A stretch of DNA of 64,000 nucleotides, from assembly GCF_947507565.1 (NCBI RefSeq), contig NC_089178.1:992001-1056000 (forward strand), written 5' to 3'. The translations under genes were made by a program, and so were the position numbers. Below are positions 11,768-23,600 of this stretch, piece by piece. The notes under the pieces were generated by a model. It saw nothing but the letters and a program-made list of their open reading frames with translations. It was not told the DNA's origin and searched no databases. The first letter of the stretch is position 1; each line of letters starts with the position of its first letter. The DNA is from Oscarella lobularis. Its lineage: Eukaryota; Porifera; Homoscleromorpha; Homosclerophorida; Oscarellidae.

Positions 11768-11775
11768 TCACGTGA
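11768..11775 (+). promoter_or_regulatory. E-box palindrome TCACGTGA
   Basis: A USF/MITF-type E-box 18 bp upstream of the ATG of the second exonuclease gene. The same CACGTG core recurs near other starts at 8942, 17163, 34737, 39139 and 60619. Confidence 0.35.
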
Positions 11776-11793
11776 ACAGAGGAATGCGGAAAA

Positions 11794-12556
11794 ATGCAAT
11801 GCATTGCTTTAGACTGCGAAATGGTCGGCGTGGCACCACGCTACGTACCTGGACGAAAACCCAAAAAGCAATCAAACATGGTGGCAAGAGTGGTCATAGT
11901 GAATGACAGCGGACGCGTTCTTTACGACTCTCTTGTTGCTCCACAAGAGCTAATTATTGACTACAGAACTCACATAAGTGGAGTGAGGCCTGGAGACTTG
12001 GACAGAGGTGTTGTCATAACTTCATCAGTGCCGTGTATGCCCATAAATACCGTCACTCAGCTCCAAGTTTGGCTTCAGTTCAGACGGACGTTTTGGCTAT
12101 ACTCAAGGACAAAATTCTAGTTGGACATAGTCTAAAATTAGACCTAAAAGTAAAAACGAGTTTGCACAGTGCTTAGGTAAGTCAGGCTCTTACACAGGTT
12201 CTTCAAATTGATCACCCTGAAGAACTGAGAAGAGACACTGCGGAATACTCAAAGTTTTCCAAGTACTGCATCAAAGGCGTAACTTAGCAAAAAAGGCCAG
12301 TGAAATTTGTCAAAGACGTGGGTGTTTTTGCCTAAGGGTCAGTACCCGGCTCTTCGACGAATAGCCAGTGGGCTACTTGGAATAAAAATTCAAAGTGGCA
12401 CCCACTGCCCAGTGAGTGCAAGAGAAAACAGATCGTGCAAGTAGATCTATGTACTACATTAGTGTTGCTTAGATTGAAGATGCAAGAACAGCTCTGAAAA
12501 TATATCAAGCGTGCCAGGCAGAGTGGGAAAGAGACGTCGCACGCGCATTCCCTTAG
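11794..12556 (+). CDS. REXO4/ISG20-like 3'-5' exonuclease, copy 2
   Basis: Tandem paralogue of the preceding gene with the same five-exon plan. Exon 1 reads MQCIALDCEMVGVAPRYVPG with the ExoI Asp and Glu. Exon 2 gives ILKDKILVGHSLKLDLK, exon 3 VLQIDHPEELRRDTAEY, exon 4 YPALRRIASGLLGIKIQSG and exon 5 IEDARTALKIYQACQAEWE. The THCP-IEDAR junction keeps the ExoIII His and Asp. No frame break was found, so it is probably functional. It carries a PGRKPKKQSN insert in the first domain that copy 1 lacks. Two internal introns are short and the exon 3/4 boundary is approximate. Confidence 0.75.
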
Positions 12557-12662
12557 TAAAAGCAAATTTAAACAAAAAATAAATTTGCAGCCAAGTGTGT
12601 GCCTGTGCCTGTGTCAGTGTGTGTGTGTGTGGCAGGGACTCCTGAGGGACTCCCGTGACCGC

Positions 12663-15471
12663 AATGCCAAGCACGCTAGCTCTAGTCGCTCACCGCGTTA
12701 TCTGCGTTATCTGCCAAAGGACGCTCGTCTTCCTTCTGATCTTATGGCTGACAAACGGTACTGGTGAACGCTAGCTAGCAGAGGCAGAGAAAAAGCCCAA
12801 TCTTCCTTCGAATAAGACAACGTATTTCGCAGAGACGTCGATTGCGTTGTTCTAGACGGAAACAGCCTGACTACGAAGACTTTGGTCACACTGGGACGCG
12901 AAAAGGCGACAATAAAGGTTCGACTGTGCCACGTCGACAAAAAAAGAACACACCCCAGTCACGCCTCCACCTCCACCCGACCATCTTTCGATTATCGAGC
13001 TGCACTCATTACTTTTCTGCGCGTCCAGTTGAGCTCCGAGAGTATAAAAAAAGTCGTCGATGCAAGGAAGCAAGTCGAAGATATTGTGAAAGAGAACAAA
13101 GGTCGGCGGCATTGACGTTTCTCTAGCCCTTGTCGCTACAATTATTGCATTCCTTTAGTGGTTTACGGAATAACGACAGGATTTGGAAACTTTGCAAGAA
13201 AGGTCATATCTCATGACAAGCTAAGGTGCATTTACAGCCTTTATTCTATAAGCAGCTCTGTGATGTTTTTTGGTGATAGTGAATTGCAGTGCAATTTGAT
13301 TCGTTCTCACGCTGCTGGCGTGGGCAATGCACTGTCGCCAGAAAGGACAAAACGTCTTCTTGCACTTCGCATTAACGTCTTGGCCAAAGGATACAGGCAT
13401 GATTTGAAATTTCTACTTTATTGAAACGCGTATCACGTCATTGTCTTAGTGGAATATCATTGAAAGTTTTGGAGCAGTACATCGCAGCCTTTAATGGTAT
13501 TGTGTAATAATGAAATTTGAAATAGAAATGACATTCATTTGCTTTAGCTTCGTGTTTGCCTTACGTTCCTGAGAAGGGAACAGTTGGAGCGAGCGGTGAT
13601 CTTGCTCCACTGAGTCACATTGCGTTTGGATTGATGGGCGAGGGAAGAATGTGGAGCCCGGAGACGGGCTGGAAAGAAGCAAAAGAGGTAGAATAGAAAG
13701 ACGATTTAATTCTCGGTGCACGACGTTTTTGATAGGTTTTGCGTCATCACAATCTAACCCCAATTGAGCTTGGACCCAAAGAAGTTCTACAAATCATTTA
13801 GTGGTGTGCAAGTGAAAGAGCTTCTTTCTCTCCCTCTTAGGGAATTGCGCTTATAAACGGAACGCAGCTCATCACAGCTCTTGGAGCCGAAGGCAGCAAG
13901 ATGATCTCATTACGATATTTATATTTATTTCGCACGTATTATAGCTCTTGAAAGGGCTAGATTGATTGCCCTGCAGGCTGACGTTATAGCGGCATTAACC
14001 CTGGAATGTCTGGGTGGAACAAATCGAGCTTTCGACCGGGGTAGTGATGAAAAGCATAATTTCAATAATTAGTTACCCCCAAATTAGTTACCCCCAAACT
14101 CTTGAGAAGATACGTAGACTATTACCGCTCTTTAGACGTTCACAGAGTGAGACCTCACGCGGGTCAGATGGCTGTTGCTGCTCGTTTTCGTGCGCTCATT
14201 CACAACGACCTTTATCCATCAGAAGTTGCCCGTAAGCATTCAAAGGAACGCTCTTCTTCTGCGTCATTAAAACCCTCACAGATCCGAGTCAATATCACCA
14301 CGTACAGGATGCATATTCCCTGCGCTGTTGTCCTCAGGTTAGTGACACAAAGGGCCTCTGTGTTCCAAGTTGAGTCCGTTTCTATTTCAGGTGCACGGAA
14401 TTGTGTGGGATACCATAGACTTCGTGCACCGCATCCTGAGCACAGAAATAAACAGTGCCACGGATAATCCGGTTCTCGCCTTTCAATCTTCAACAAATAC
14501 TGTAATTTCTAATTACTAAACTAGCTTGTCTTTGCAAGTCGAGGCGAAGTGATAGCGGCTGGAAATTTTCACGGCGAGTATCCTGCTAAAGTGAGCTGAA
14601 CTTTATCACACCGAGTGTCAATTAATAAGCCAATCAATGTACGTAGGCTCTTGATTATTTAGCAATCGGTGTTCATGAACTAAGCAGTATCAGCGAGCGT
14701 CGAATTGAGAGACTAAACAACCCCGGTCAGAACGTTTATATACTTACACCACCAGTTTCTGAAGATTTTTGAAAAATCAGGTCTGAACTGTCGTCTGCCC
14801 GCTTTCTTGATCAAGGAAGGAGGCTTGAATTCTGGCTTTATGATGGCTCACTGCACGGCTGCTGCACTTGGTAAAACGAAAATAGGCGTCTTTTTTTCTG
14901 AGAAATATACAGTATTTCCATGCTTTTAGTTTCGGAGAATAAAGTTCTATGTCATCCTTCATCCATTGACTCAATATCGACTTCTGCTGCTACTGAAGAT
15001 CACGTGTCAATGGGAGGATGGTCGGCAAGAAAAGCAATTCAAGTAGTAGAACACGTGGAACAAGGTAACCAGGTGTCATTAGACAAAAAACTCTTATACC
15101 GTTTTCTTCGTGTTTCTAGTTTTGGCTATTGAACTGCTTGCTGCCTGTCAAGCGTTGGAATTTAGCAGACCTAAAAAGACAACTGAACCACTTGAAGCCT
15201 TGCATGCCGCAGTTAGGCAAATAGCCAAGTAAGAAAGAAGACACTGTTTGCTGTGAGAACGGGACTTGGGGGCTTTTTTCTAGACCATGGGACAGTGATC
15301 ATTACGTGGCAGCTGAAATCGAAGTTGCAACCCAGTTCCTCCAAGAAGGAAAAGTAAACGAGAATCCTGCAAAACACAGAACACCTTTTGTCATGTATTT
15401 TAATTTCAAAGGCATGGAAAGCGGTCGAGCCGTTCATTGAAAAGTACAGGGCAACGTGTGAGCCCGAGTGA
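12663..15471 (+). CDS. HAL: Histidine ammonia-lyase (histidase)
   Basis: Deaminates L-histidine to urocanate, the first step of histidine breakdown, using an MIO cofactor formed from Ala-Ser-Gly. About 18 exons. The MIO tripeptide is in [14 protein letters not shown] (about 13577-13617). Other matches: [51 protein letters not shown]-type region, [34 protein letters not shown] and [20 protein letters not shown]. Exons 12856-12917, 13029-13101 and one from 13159 are well placed; the first coding exon is uncertain, my best reading starting at 12663. The stop is 16 bp from that of AMDHD1 on the other strand. Confidence 0.9.
14067..14096 (+). repeat. Direct 15-bp duplication in a HAL intron
   Basis: Two adjacent copies of a 15-bp unit, AATTAGTTACCCCCA, just upstream of the next HAL exon. 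A simple tandem duplication; no function inferred. Confidence 0.6.
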
Positions 15472-15487
15472 GAACTTTGAGACGACC

Positions 15488-17160
15488 TCACTCAACGATC
15501 ACGCAGCCGTCTTTGATAACGTGCTTAATTACGCCGCTGTGACAGCCGAACTGATACACGATGTGCTCCCAGCTACAGTAAAATAGACAGCAATAGAAAT
15601 TGAGTTAAAAACAATTGCAGAAAATTATGACCGTGGTGCCTTGATAATGACGAGATCGGCCATTTTTCCTACTTCAATTGAGCCGCGTTTGTCCGACTGA
15701 CCAAGCGCAGCGGCGGCGTTGATTGTCGCCGCTGCCAGTGCCTCCGCTAACGTAAGCCGCATATTGACGCAAGCCAAGTGCATGACCAAAGGCTGAGCGG
15801 TGAAGAAATACCCCCCCCCCCCGTATCTGTCGCGCGTCACGGCTTTCTTACCATTGATAAACAATATGCGTTGGGATTGAAATCGCTACCAAGTGCAACA
15901 ATAACGCCTTTGAACAGATTGGAAGGTGAAGGAATTTAAGTTTGCTATGGTACGGTAGACCTTTTTCTATCATTTCTCTGGCAGGAGGTTGCTTGAGTCT
16001 CAAAATGTAGGCAGTTGTTGGCAAGAGAACAGCCACGCTATCTGACTCAGCCATGGCACGTATTCCATCTGCACTGATCTCTTCCAAGTGGCTTATGGCA
16101 TGGGCGCCGAGCTCAACACCTAACTACGAGTGCGATATCATGGAATCCTACTACAACAGTTTGTGAATAGCTACTATACTTCGGCTGCTCCCATTGGATG
16201 AAGCTCGTCGCCATGGAAATTGATTTGCAACCCTATTTCTTTACCTGCACTGAGAATTCGTCTCGTCGACTCCACTCCAAAGACGCCCTTTTCGCAAAAC
16301 ACGTCAACGTTGTCGACGTGCAGCTCCCCACGTGCCATCATCCGACGCATTTCCGGCAACTGAACGTGTATGACGTCATCAGTAGCGGCTTCTTCAGTCA
16401 TTCCCCTTCGGAAAGGAAAAAATTCATCGGAGACAACAAAGAACCGGCATTATGACCGACTTAGGAATGCTGTGCGCGCCGCAATACGTCGCCGATATTC
16501 CGACGCGCGCGTCGCGTCGCGCTCTCTCGATCGCGCGCAGCATTTTCATTTCGCTCTCCTTATCGAGCCCGTATCCGCTCTTGCATTCGACGAGCGTCGT
16601 CCCGGCGCGCGTCATCTGCGCGAGACGATCGCGCAGGAGATCGTAGAGTCGCTCTTCGCTCGCGCGACGCGTCGCCTTCACCGTGTACGCGATGCCGCCT
16701 CCAGCTTCGTGTATGTCCATGTACGTGGCGCCCGCTAGCTGCAAACAAATTAGTTTCCTCTCGAGCGCACTGCTTTCTTTCTTTTACTTTGAGCGCGAAC
16801 TCGTGCACGCGGTCGCCGTCCCATACGGGGTGCGTGTGAGCGTCGACAAATCCTAGCGCACGGGTGTTGGGGAAGTCGGCACGGAGGCGTGCCGAGGTTA
16901 CCGGGAAGAACGCAGCAGTCCGTTGCGTCGATTTCTCGACCAAATCGATGATCGCCGTATTTTGCAATTAATTCGACGTCTCGTCCGATGTCGGATATCG
17001 ATCCATCTTCGGCGACGACCAACGAAACTCCCTGCGCGTCGTCGCTGCTCGCCGTAAGAACGGCGAGCTCGTTCATTGCTTTACCGCGAAGCTGCCGTTC
17101 AGAACGAGCGCACACTTGTACGATTTGTTTAGCATGTCGCACGAAAAGACTTCTGTCCAT
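15488..17160 (-). CDS. AMDHD1: Imidazolonepropionase (AMDHD1)
   Basis: An amidohydrolase that opens 4-imidazolone-5-propanoate to N-formimino-L-glutamate, the third step of histidine breakdown. Metal-site and conserved segments in order: FVDAHTHPVWDGDRVHEFAL, ATYMDIHEAGGGI, GTTLVECKSGYGLD, ISATYCGAHSIPK, ELHVDNVDVFCEKGVFGVES, LQINFHGDELHPMGAAE, AHAISHLEEIS, LLPTTAYILRLKQPPAR, LGSDFNPNAYC, MVMHLACVNMR. The last exon encodes WEHIVYQFGCHSGVIKHVI and ends at 15488. The ATG at 17160 gives the expected N-terminus; CACGTG lies three bases upstream. The tail-to-tail arrangement with HAL puts two enzymes of one pathway side by side. Confidence 0.93.
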
Positions 17161-17327
17161 GTCACGTGTTTGCTAAAACCCCGTATTTAATGTTTACCGT
17201 GTTGGTTGATGTCAACTTATGATGTCATTGGGCCATGATTGGCTCTCTACTTGTGAAACTTTTGGGGGTGATAGCGAGGATTTCGCGACTCCGAGTAACT
17301 TCCCAACTCTGCTTCGTTTGAGTGCCA

Positions 17328-18370
17328 TGGTTATGTCGCACCGTGTCTCCATTTTCTTTCTGGCATTTGCACTCGTCTTTCTTTTTGATGAGACAGCTCA
17401 GGCTTACTGGAGACGTCGTCGTTCTCCAATACCCCCAGAGTCAGTCAGGGCCGTAGCCAGCTCCATAAAATGGGGGGTTCGAAATTTTGGCGCGCCGAAA
17501 ATTTTTTAGTGGGGGCGTGGTCAAAACTTTTAAATTTGGAGCGTCTAGTCGAATAGTATAAACTATTTTCCTAATTTTCTTGGATGCCTTCCAAGAATTT
17601 TACTAAACTTTGCCTAAATCTGCGTCTTTTGGTTGGACTTCGAATTGTCTCTTAGCTCTAACGGCCGGTGTTATGACAGAAACGTTTTCACGTACCTTGT
17701 ATATGTTTACAAACAGAAATTAGGTCCCGTGGCTACGTCACAGACAACTATAGAAGGGTCAAATGTTTGCACCTTCAGTACTATTGCACGTCTAATGTCG
17801 CGCAAAGATCAAAGTCATTTTGCCGACTGAAAAAAAGGGGGGTTCGGTCGAACCCCCTCGAGCCCCCCCTGGCTACGGGCCTGGTCAGTGGATCCTACCG
17901 CAGAACTCAGACAATTCAGTGACGTAAGTACGAGGGGGCTGGAAAAGGCAAGCATTTAGTTACCGTACGTGCATGCATACAAGACGTATTAGAAGTTGGC
18001 ATGCTAGTTGTACCATTTGCGCGCCCTGTAGAGAAACGTGTTGAGCGCCAACGAAGGGGGCTGTGGTCTTCACAAATGATTTAGCCTTTGGAAATTCGAA
18101 ATCAAGTCATGAAAAAGCTCAGTGAGCTTGGCAAAGAGCGTCAGCTGTTGGACAACGTCGACGAGGACCAGGAATACAAATACGATGACCTGAAAAAGGA
18201 TCTTGAAGAAATACTGTCAAAGATTTCGGCTGGGGTACGATACTTCACCGCATGCGTGGCACGCCATAGTTTAAATTTCTGCTGATAGATGAATCCTGAA
18301 ACTCCGAAAAAAACCGGTTTGCAAAAGTTTGCTCAAGCTCTCAAGGCCTACCATGAAACCGTCCTGTGAC
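17328..18370 (+). pseudogene. Small secreted peptide precursor, coding exon split by a MITE
   Basis: The ATG at 17328 or 17334 opens a signal peptide (SIFFLAFALVFLFDETAQA), followed at once by YWRRRRSPIPPES with a tetrabasic cleavage site. The frame is then broken by the element at 17446-17883 and meets a stop inside it. Downstream of the element the same frame continues (VDPTAELRQFSD), then donor GTAAGT at about 17925, an exon from 18088 (PLEIRNQVMKKLSELGKERQ, acidic helix, ending ILSKISAG) and a last exon from 18289 ending LKAYHETVL and a stop. Phases are all 0. Without the insertion it would be a secreted protein of roughly 120 residues. No family recognised; a peptide-hormone-like precursor is inference. 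Confidence 0.6.
17446..17883. mobile_element. Non-autonomous DNA transposon (MITE), 438 bp
   Basis: Terminal inverted repeats CAGGGCCGTAGCCAG (17446-17460) and its imperfect complement CTGGCTACGGGCCTG (17869-17883), 14 of 15 matching. It is flanked by a 6-bp direct repeat GTCAGT at 17440-17445 and 17884-17889. Just inside both ends are G-rich stretches with GGTTCGA. No transposase is encoded; the longest frame inside (about 65 codons) is unrecognised. Ends of the CAGGGGCGTAGCCAG type are common in marine-invertebrate MITEs; the superfamily is not certain. It interrupts the preceding gene's first coding exon. Confidence 0.8.
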
Positions 18371-18625
18371 ACTCTTTCTCTCGGCGAGACAGCGTGCATT
18401 AGCTCAATATTGTCGTCTGTTTGTTTCCTTGTCTTTGCGTGAGGCTCGCTGTTTGTCGATGTCTTCGTCAGTTTGCACGCGTTGCTGAAATAGATGTGTG
18501 AGAACGCCCGGCTTTGTTTCGTCAGTGCAAACGTGTAACTTCCACTGAACGTGCATTCTTATGCCGTGTGCGTGATGCCGTGTGCGTGCATCTCAAGCTC
18601 TAAAGTACCCGACTAAAGTCCGTGA

Positions 18626-20465
18626 TTATTCTGGGCTCGTTCCAGCCTGAGTTGACCAGACTCTCACCGTTCCATCGAACGAACATGATACGAGAGCGTT
18701 CAAATCGGCGCAATAGTGCAAGTCACGTACCCTCGCCTGATGGCCTTCGAGTCGGGCGACAATCCTCTGCGTCGACACTTCCCAAACGCACACGATCTTG
18801 TCCTGAGAGGTCTGGCTCAAGTCGACACCGTCGACACCGTGACGTCAATAGATATTAGTTAAAAGAAAAAGAAGCTCACCGCGTAGATGTATTGAGAATT
18901 TCTATGCCAACAATGACGAGGCTGGCTAAATTCGTCGTTTTTCGTTCCGTAAAAGTTGGCTAGTTGACGCTTTGATTCAACGTCGAATAAAACAAGTCGA
19001 TTTCTATCTACACCAAAATATATAACAGAGCGTTCAGACTCTGCGAGTTTACCGGTGGAAACAAGAATGTATTTGTCGGTAGGATTCGTGCTAACGTCGA
19101 GTGCCGTAAAACTGACAAAATCGTCTCCAAGCGCGTTCATATTCAAACTATCCAGCTACGATCAAATAAAATTTGGAACTGGATGCTACATAGCTAGGAC
19201 GTAATTTCACCTTGGTTGTGCCGCTGCCTCCCTCTGTTAATTCGTATAGGTGCAAGTGGCAATCGTCGCGAACGCTCACAATAAATATATCCTTAGTCTA
19301 ATGAAGAGTTGATTATTTTGTTTCTATTCTATGCGGGCACGTACTTTAAAAAATGTTAACCCTTCTATTGCTCCCTTGAAAAATTGCTGATCAATTTGAG
19401 TAAAACTTGAGCAAGTCTCGTCTCCTCTACAAATAAATGTCAGAGACAGGTTCGTCATTAGGAATCCATTACCTATATATCAACACCGTTTTATCATAAG
19501 AAGCTGATACAAAATATTTCCCTGACGGTGCCCAACAGACTCGAACAACATATCTTGTAGGATGAGATAAAAGGTGCAGTCTAATTATATATAAGATTTT
19601 TTCCTTCACTTTTGATGGTCAGTAAATTTTTGAAGCAGCTCCTCTGTTCCGTCCGGACTCGCATCAACGAGGCACACCGATCTGTCCATTCCGCACGTGA
19701 GCAAGAGATTTCTAAAAAGAAGCGCGGATTTATTGACGTCATTTTTTTCTGTTTTGCGCTATCGTCCGCGTGCTTCTTTGTTGGATGGAAATCTAGGCCA
19801 AGAACTCCGCCTCTGTGATTCGAAACGTGAAATGGAATAATGTAGGGTTTCTCTTGGGGTAAAGGAAGCGGGATTTCACCGAGAAGAACATCTCCTCGAT
19901 TCGTCCCAACGGTCAGAACTATAGTAATAATTTCCCCAAGTTTATTTTTAAATTCGGTGCCAAAAGCTCACCTCCTTGCTTTGTTAGCCTCACAGCCAAC
20001 ATACTGGATCCAGGATCGAGAGAGTCGAGAGACCATAGAATCTACAAAAAAAAGAGTGCGTGCTTCAGAGGAAACACGTGTTAATCGCGAGTATTACGTT
20101 CTTGACATAGGAGCCATCTCCTCGTTCGAACTGCAAAAAGAAGTGGGCGTGGTAGGCTAAACTACTGCACTTGTCTACCTACTGCGATTTCTGTACCAGT
20201 TCGTCAAGAGAGGCCCCGATTTCGCATCTCTCACGATTCCTTTCGTTGTGTTCGTCAACAATCGCTTGAAGCTGTCCGGTTTTTACGACTTTCTTGTCGT
20301 CGAAAGCGACTCCGCTGTAACGCGTCGCTTAGACGGCACATGCGGCGTCAAAACGAAGTCGAACCTTTCGTTTTGCAGCGCATCAAAACTTGTACCGTAT
20401 TCGCTTTCGCGTAGAAACTGCAAAACGAGCTGGAGCGTGAGATCGTTCGTACGACACCCAGCCAT
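18626..20465 (-). CDS. LisH-domain WD40-repeat protein
   Basis: The N-terminal exon reads LTLQLVLQFLRESEYGTSFD followed by ALQNE, a LisH dimerisation motif; the next exon continues GVAFDDKKVVKTGQLQAIVD. The rest is a beta-propeller: repeats recognisable as NLLTCGMDRSVCLVDASPDG, YVVRVCWAPSGKYFVSASYD, DIFIVSVRDDCHLHLYE, LVSTDRNRLVLFDVESKRQL, DKIVCVWEVSTQRIVARLEG and LNALVSCSFDGTVRVW. About eight to nine short exons. The ATG at 20465 is favoured because it places the LisH helix at the N-terminus; an upstream in-frame ATG exists at about 20525. I cannot name an orthologue; scaffold or ubiquitin-ligase adaptor roles are common for this architecture. Confidence 0.75.
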
Positions 20466-20609
20466 CACTTCGCGCGCTAAAGAGTGGTAGTAAGTACACG
20501 TACTCGTAAGATGAGCAACTGGCATATCATATGTTGATTCCCTCGCGCTGTATTTACTCTAAAATCTTTGACTACATACATATGAATGTCTAAAAGGAAG
20601 CACAGTAGT

Positions 20610-23600
20610 TCATACTAACGTTGCTGAGCCACCTCCGCCTCTACTACCACTACTAGTAATAGCCGCTTTTGGTTCGTAGCTAAATTCACTCTCCGTCAAT
20701 TCTGGCCGATCAACATCAGAACTAATCGTTGATTCGAATCCTACCGACGACGGCGTGGGAAGTCGCCGTATTCCTCTAACAACGGCGCCGTTGGGACCGT
20801 TGGCAAAGCGACCGCCAATATAAGACGGACGCAGTCCAGTCGTCGGCGTCACCGTTCTCGCCGTCGTAGTCGTCATCGCCGCCGGGCTAAAATGCTTGAG
20901 TCGATGAGAAGAGCCGTACGTTTCTGCAAGAACGATCGCCGCTGCCGCCGCCGCCTGGGCGTCGTAGTAGGAACCGTCGTCCTCTCCCGCTTCCGTGTTG
21001 TGCCGGCCCATGCTTTCAGGTGTTAGTGACGCGGACGATCCGAGTCTGGGCGTGGAAGAGTAGTGATTGACGTTTATAGCGCTTTCTTGGTTCAACTCTT
21101 GCGCCGAAGGAAACCTGAAGGCATAGAATCAAAATTGGAGAAGAGGATTATTATATCAGACTCTATTCTACGTACCGGTCATCTAGTTCAGCTAATTCAA
21201 ATTCCTTTTCTTTTGCTTCAATTTTGTGACGCTCGGCTTCCTTTTCGACTAAAGAGCTCCATTTACTCGCAGGGACTTTTAGTGAAGTGGAGTCAGGCAG
21301 TTTACCTTCATAACGGCGACGGGTTTGAGCCCGCTTTACGCATAGTATTATCACAAGAAGCAGCAGAAGAAGAATAACGGCGCCTACACCGGCAGCAAGA
21401 CCCCAAAACCAAATTTCTTCATAAAATGGTTTCGCTTCAGTGGGACTCCCTAAACCGAAGACAAAGTTTGATGGTGAACACATCAGCGTAGATGAAATTA
21501 CTGACCAAGAATCTGAATGTGAAAATTTGCGGGGCTTCCGTATCCGAGTTCGTTCGAAGCAGCCACGCGAAAGTCTAGGTTGTCAATGGATATTTCATTG
21601 ACGGTGTCCGGAAGGATGACCTCTAACGAGCCTCGAATGATATCATATACCGTCCAGTCACCTAAAGACACTCTTTCTGAAATGAGGAAAATTTTTGTCA
21701 AAAATATACTAACTTTCGCTCTTGCGGCTGTATTCAATTTTATAGGCTATAACATCCGATGACACAATATGCACGGGTTTGTTCCACTTTAGACTAATTT
21801 CGTTGCCTTTCCATTCGGCGCTTACGTCAACCGGTGGCCCGGGAAATCCTGCAGAAAACAGTCTCTTAGTAATCGCAGACACATTTCTGAACGGACACGG
21901 AGGTTTCTGTTTCTTACCTGGACCAAACGTGAACCGGCGACGGACTTCGCTACCCGGCCCAACGCTTGTTTCTGCCCGGACCGTCATCTCATACGTTGAA
22001 TTTGATTCAAAGTCGGTCAACGTCGCTTTCAAACTGTCACTGGGAAGAAATCTCCGGCCATTCTCGGTTCCGTCGCCGACGCGAAAGTACGCTATAGAAT
22101 AGCCAGTGATTTGACCGTTGGCCTGAACTGGTGGCTTCCACGCGACTTGCACCAAGCCGTTCCCTACGTCTTCACGAAGAGCGACGTCAACAACAGGCCC
22201 AGGAACTAGAAAGAAATCTCACAGTTAAAAGAAACGTCTTTGTTTATTAGATGCTGTACCCGCTTCTAGAGTGGTTGCCTTCTTTTCTGGACTACTTGGT
22301 CCACTGCCTGCGTTGTTGTATGCGCTGACGCTAAACGCGTAGTCCGTGTTGGGAATGAGGTCAAGAACGATTGCAACAGCTACATCTGTCGACGAAACGT
22401 CCCAGACTTTGGCTGGCGACCCATCTGATAGTACACGATACGAGACCTTGAAAAAATCATTCCCCTAATTATACTCTGCCCCGAGGTGACTGAGCACCTT
22501 ATATCCCCTCAGAATCCCGTTGCGCAGCTGAGATGGTATCTTCTCGAAACGAATATTCACGGAGTGAGACGTCACATTCGTGATTTCTTGAATATTCGGA
22601 ATCCCAGATGGAGCTATACACAATGCATGGAGCTGCATGGCTCCTCCTCTCCCCAATGTGTCTTACGTGACTCTCCTGTTTGCGCGTAATACGTCGGACT
22701 CCACGGGCCCAAATCGACGCTGTTTTCCACGCGAATGCTCGCCGCGTAGACAGCGTGAACGCGCAGTTGCGTCAACGTGTACGTCAATGCGTCAGGATCA
22801 AGCAACTTGACAGTCCAATCCTCTTCCACCTTGCTGTCATTTCGAGGCAGGGCACGATACCGAAAGTGATAACGCTTCACAGGCCCGTTCACTCCGGGCG
22901 AAGGAGTGAGCTAGAAAAAGAAAAATGGGAAAACAATTAATTAATTAAACAGAATTTTTGTACTTACATCCCACGAAAAGAGAAGAGCGTCAGTCGCGCT
23001 CGACGGCAACTGTTGAGCGCGAAGCCCTAACGGAAACGCAGTGGGAGCTACAAGAAGACCAACAAATCAGCATGGGCTTGTCTCCTCCTTAGGCGTGCCT
23101 ACCTGCTTCCAAAGTTCGTAGAACTTGAGATAAGGCACTCGGTTTGCCGACACCGATCTCGTTCTCAGCCGTCACGCGAAACTGATACTCGACATACGCG
23201 TCGAGTCCCGAAACGAGAACGTCGTAGTGACGACCGACGACGGCTCCAACGGACACAAACTCGTTTGGACTCGCCGACGAATTGTACTCGATGTGAAACG
23301 TCAGCGTACCAATCGAGTTGCCAGTAAAAGTCTGAGTTCGCCATTGCAATGAGCAACCAGTAGCGGAGGCCTTTGACGCCACAACGCGGCTGGGACGCCC
23401 AGGCAAGTCTGAGGACGAGACAAAAAATGAAGCATTTATAGATTCTAGTAAGTGAGGCAAGGACATACCTTGAACGTGTAGATCGATCGTTTTACTAATC
23501 GTCTGAAGTTTGGTGCCGTCTTTTGACGTCGCGATGACGCACTGGTACTGACCATTGTCCGCGTCGTCTATTGATTGTATTGTCAGCTCGTCGCCGGTCG

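Noticed and set aside
12585-12767. Plus-strand frame ending MADKRYW as the first HAL exon
   Set aside because: The donor phase needed to join exon 2 creates a stop; another frame starting at 12663 fits better, though still uncertain.
17490-17510. GGTTCGAAAT resembling a tRNA T-loop
   Set aside because: No acceptor stem or anticodon arm around it; it belongs to the MITE end.
17633-17830. 65-codon frame inside the MITE
   Set aside because: No transposase features, and too short to be a transposase; treated as chance.
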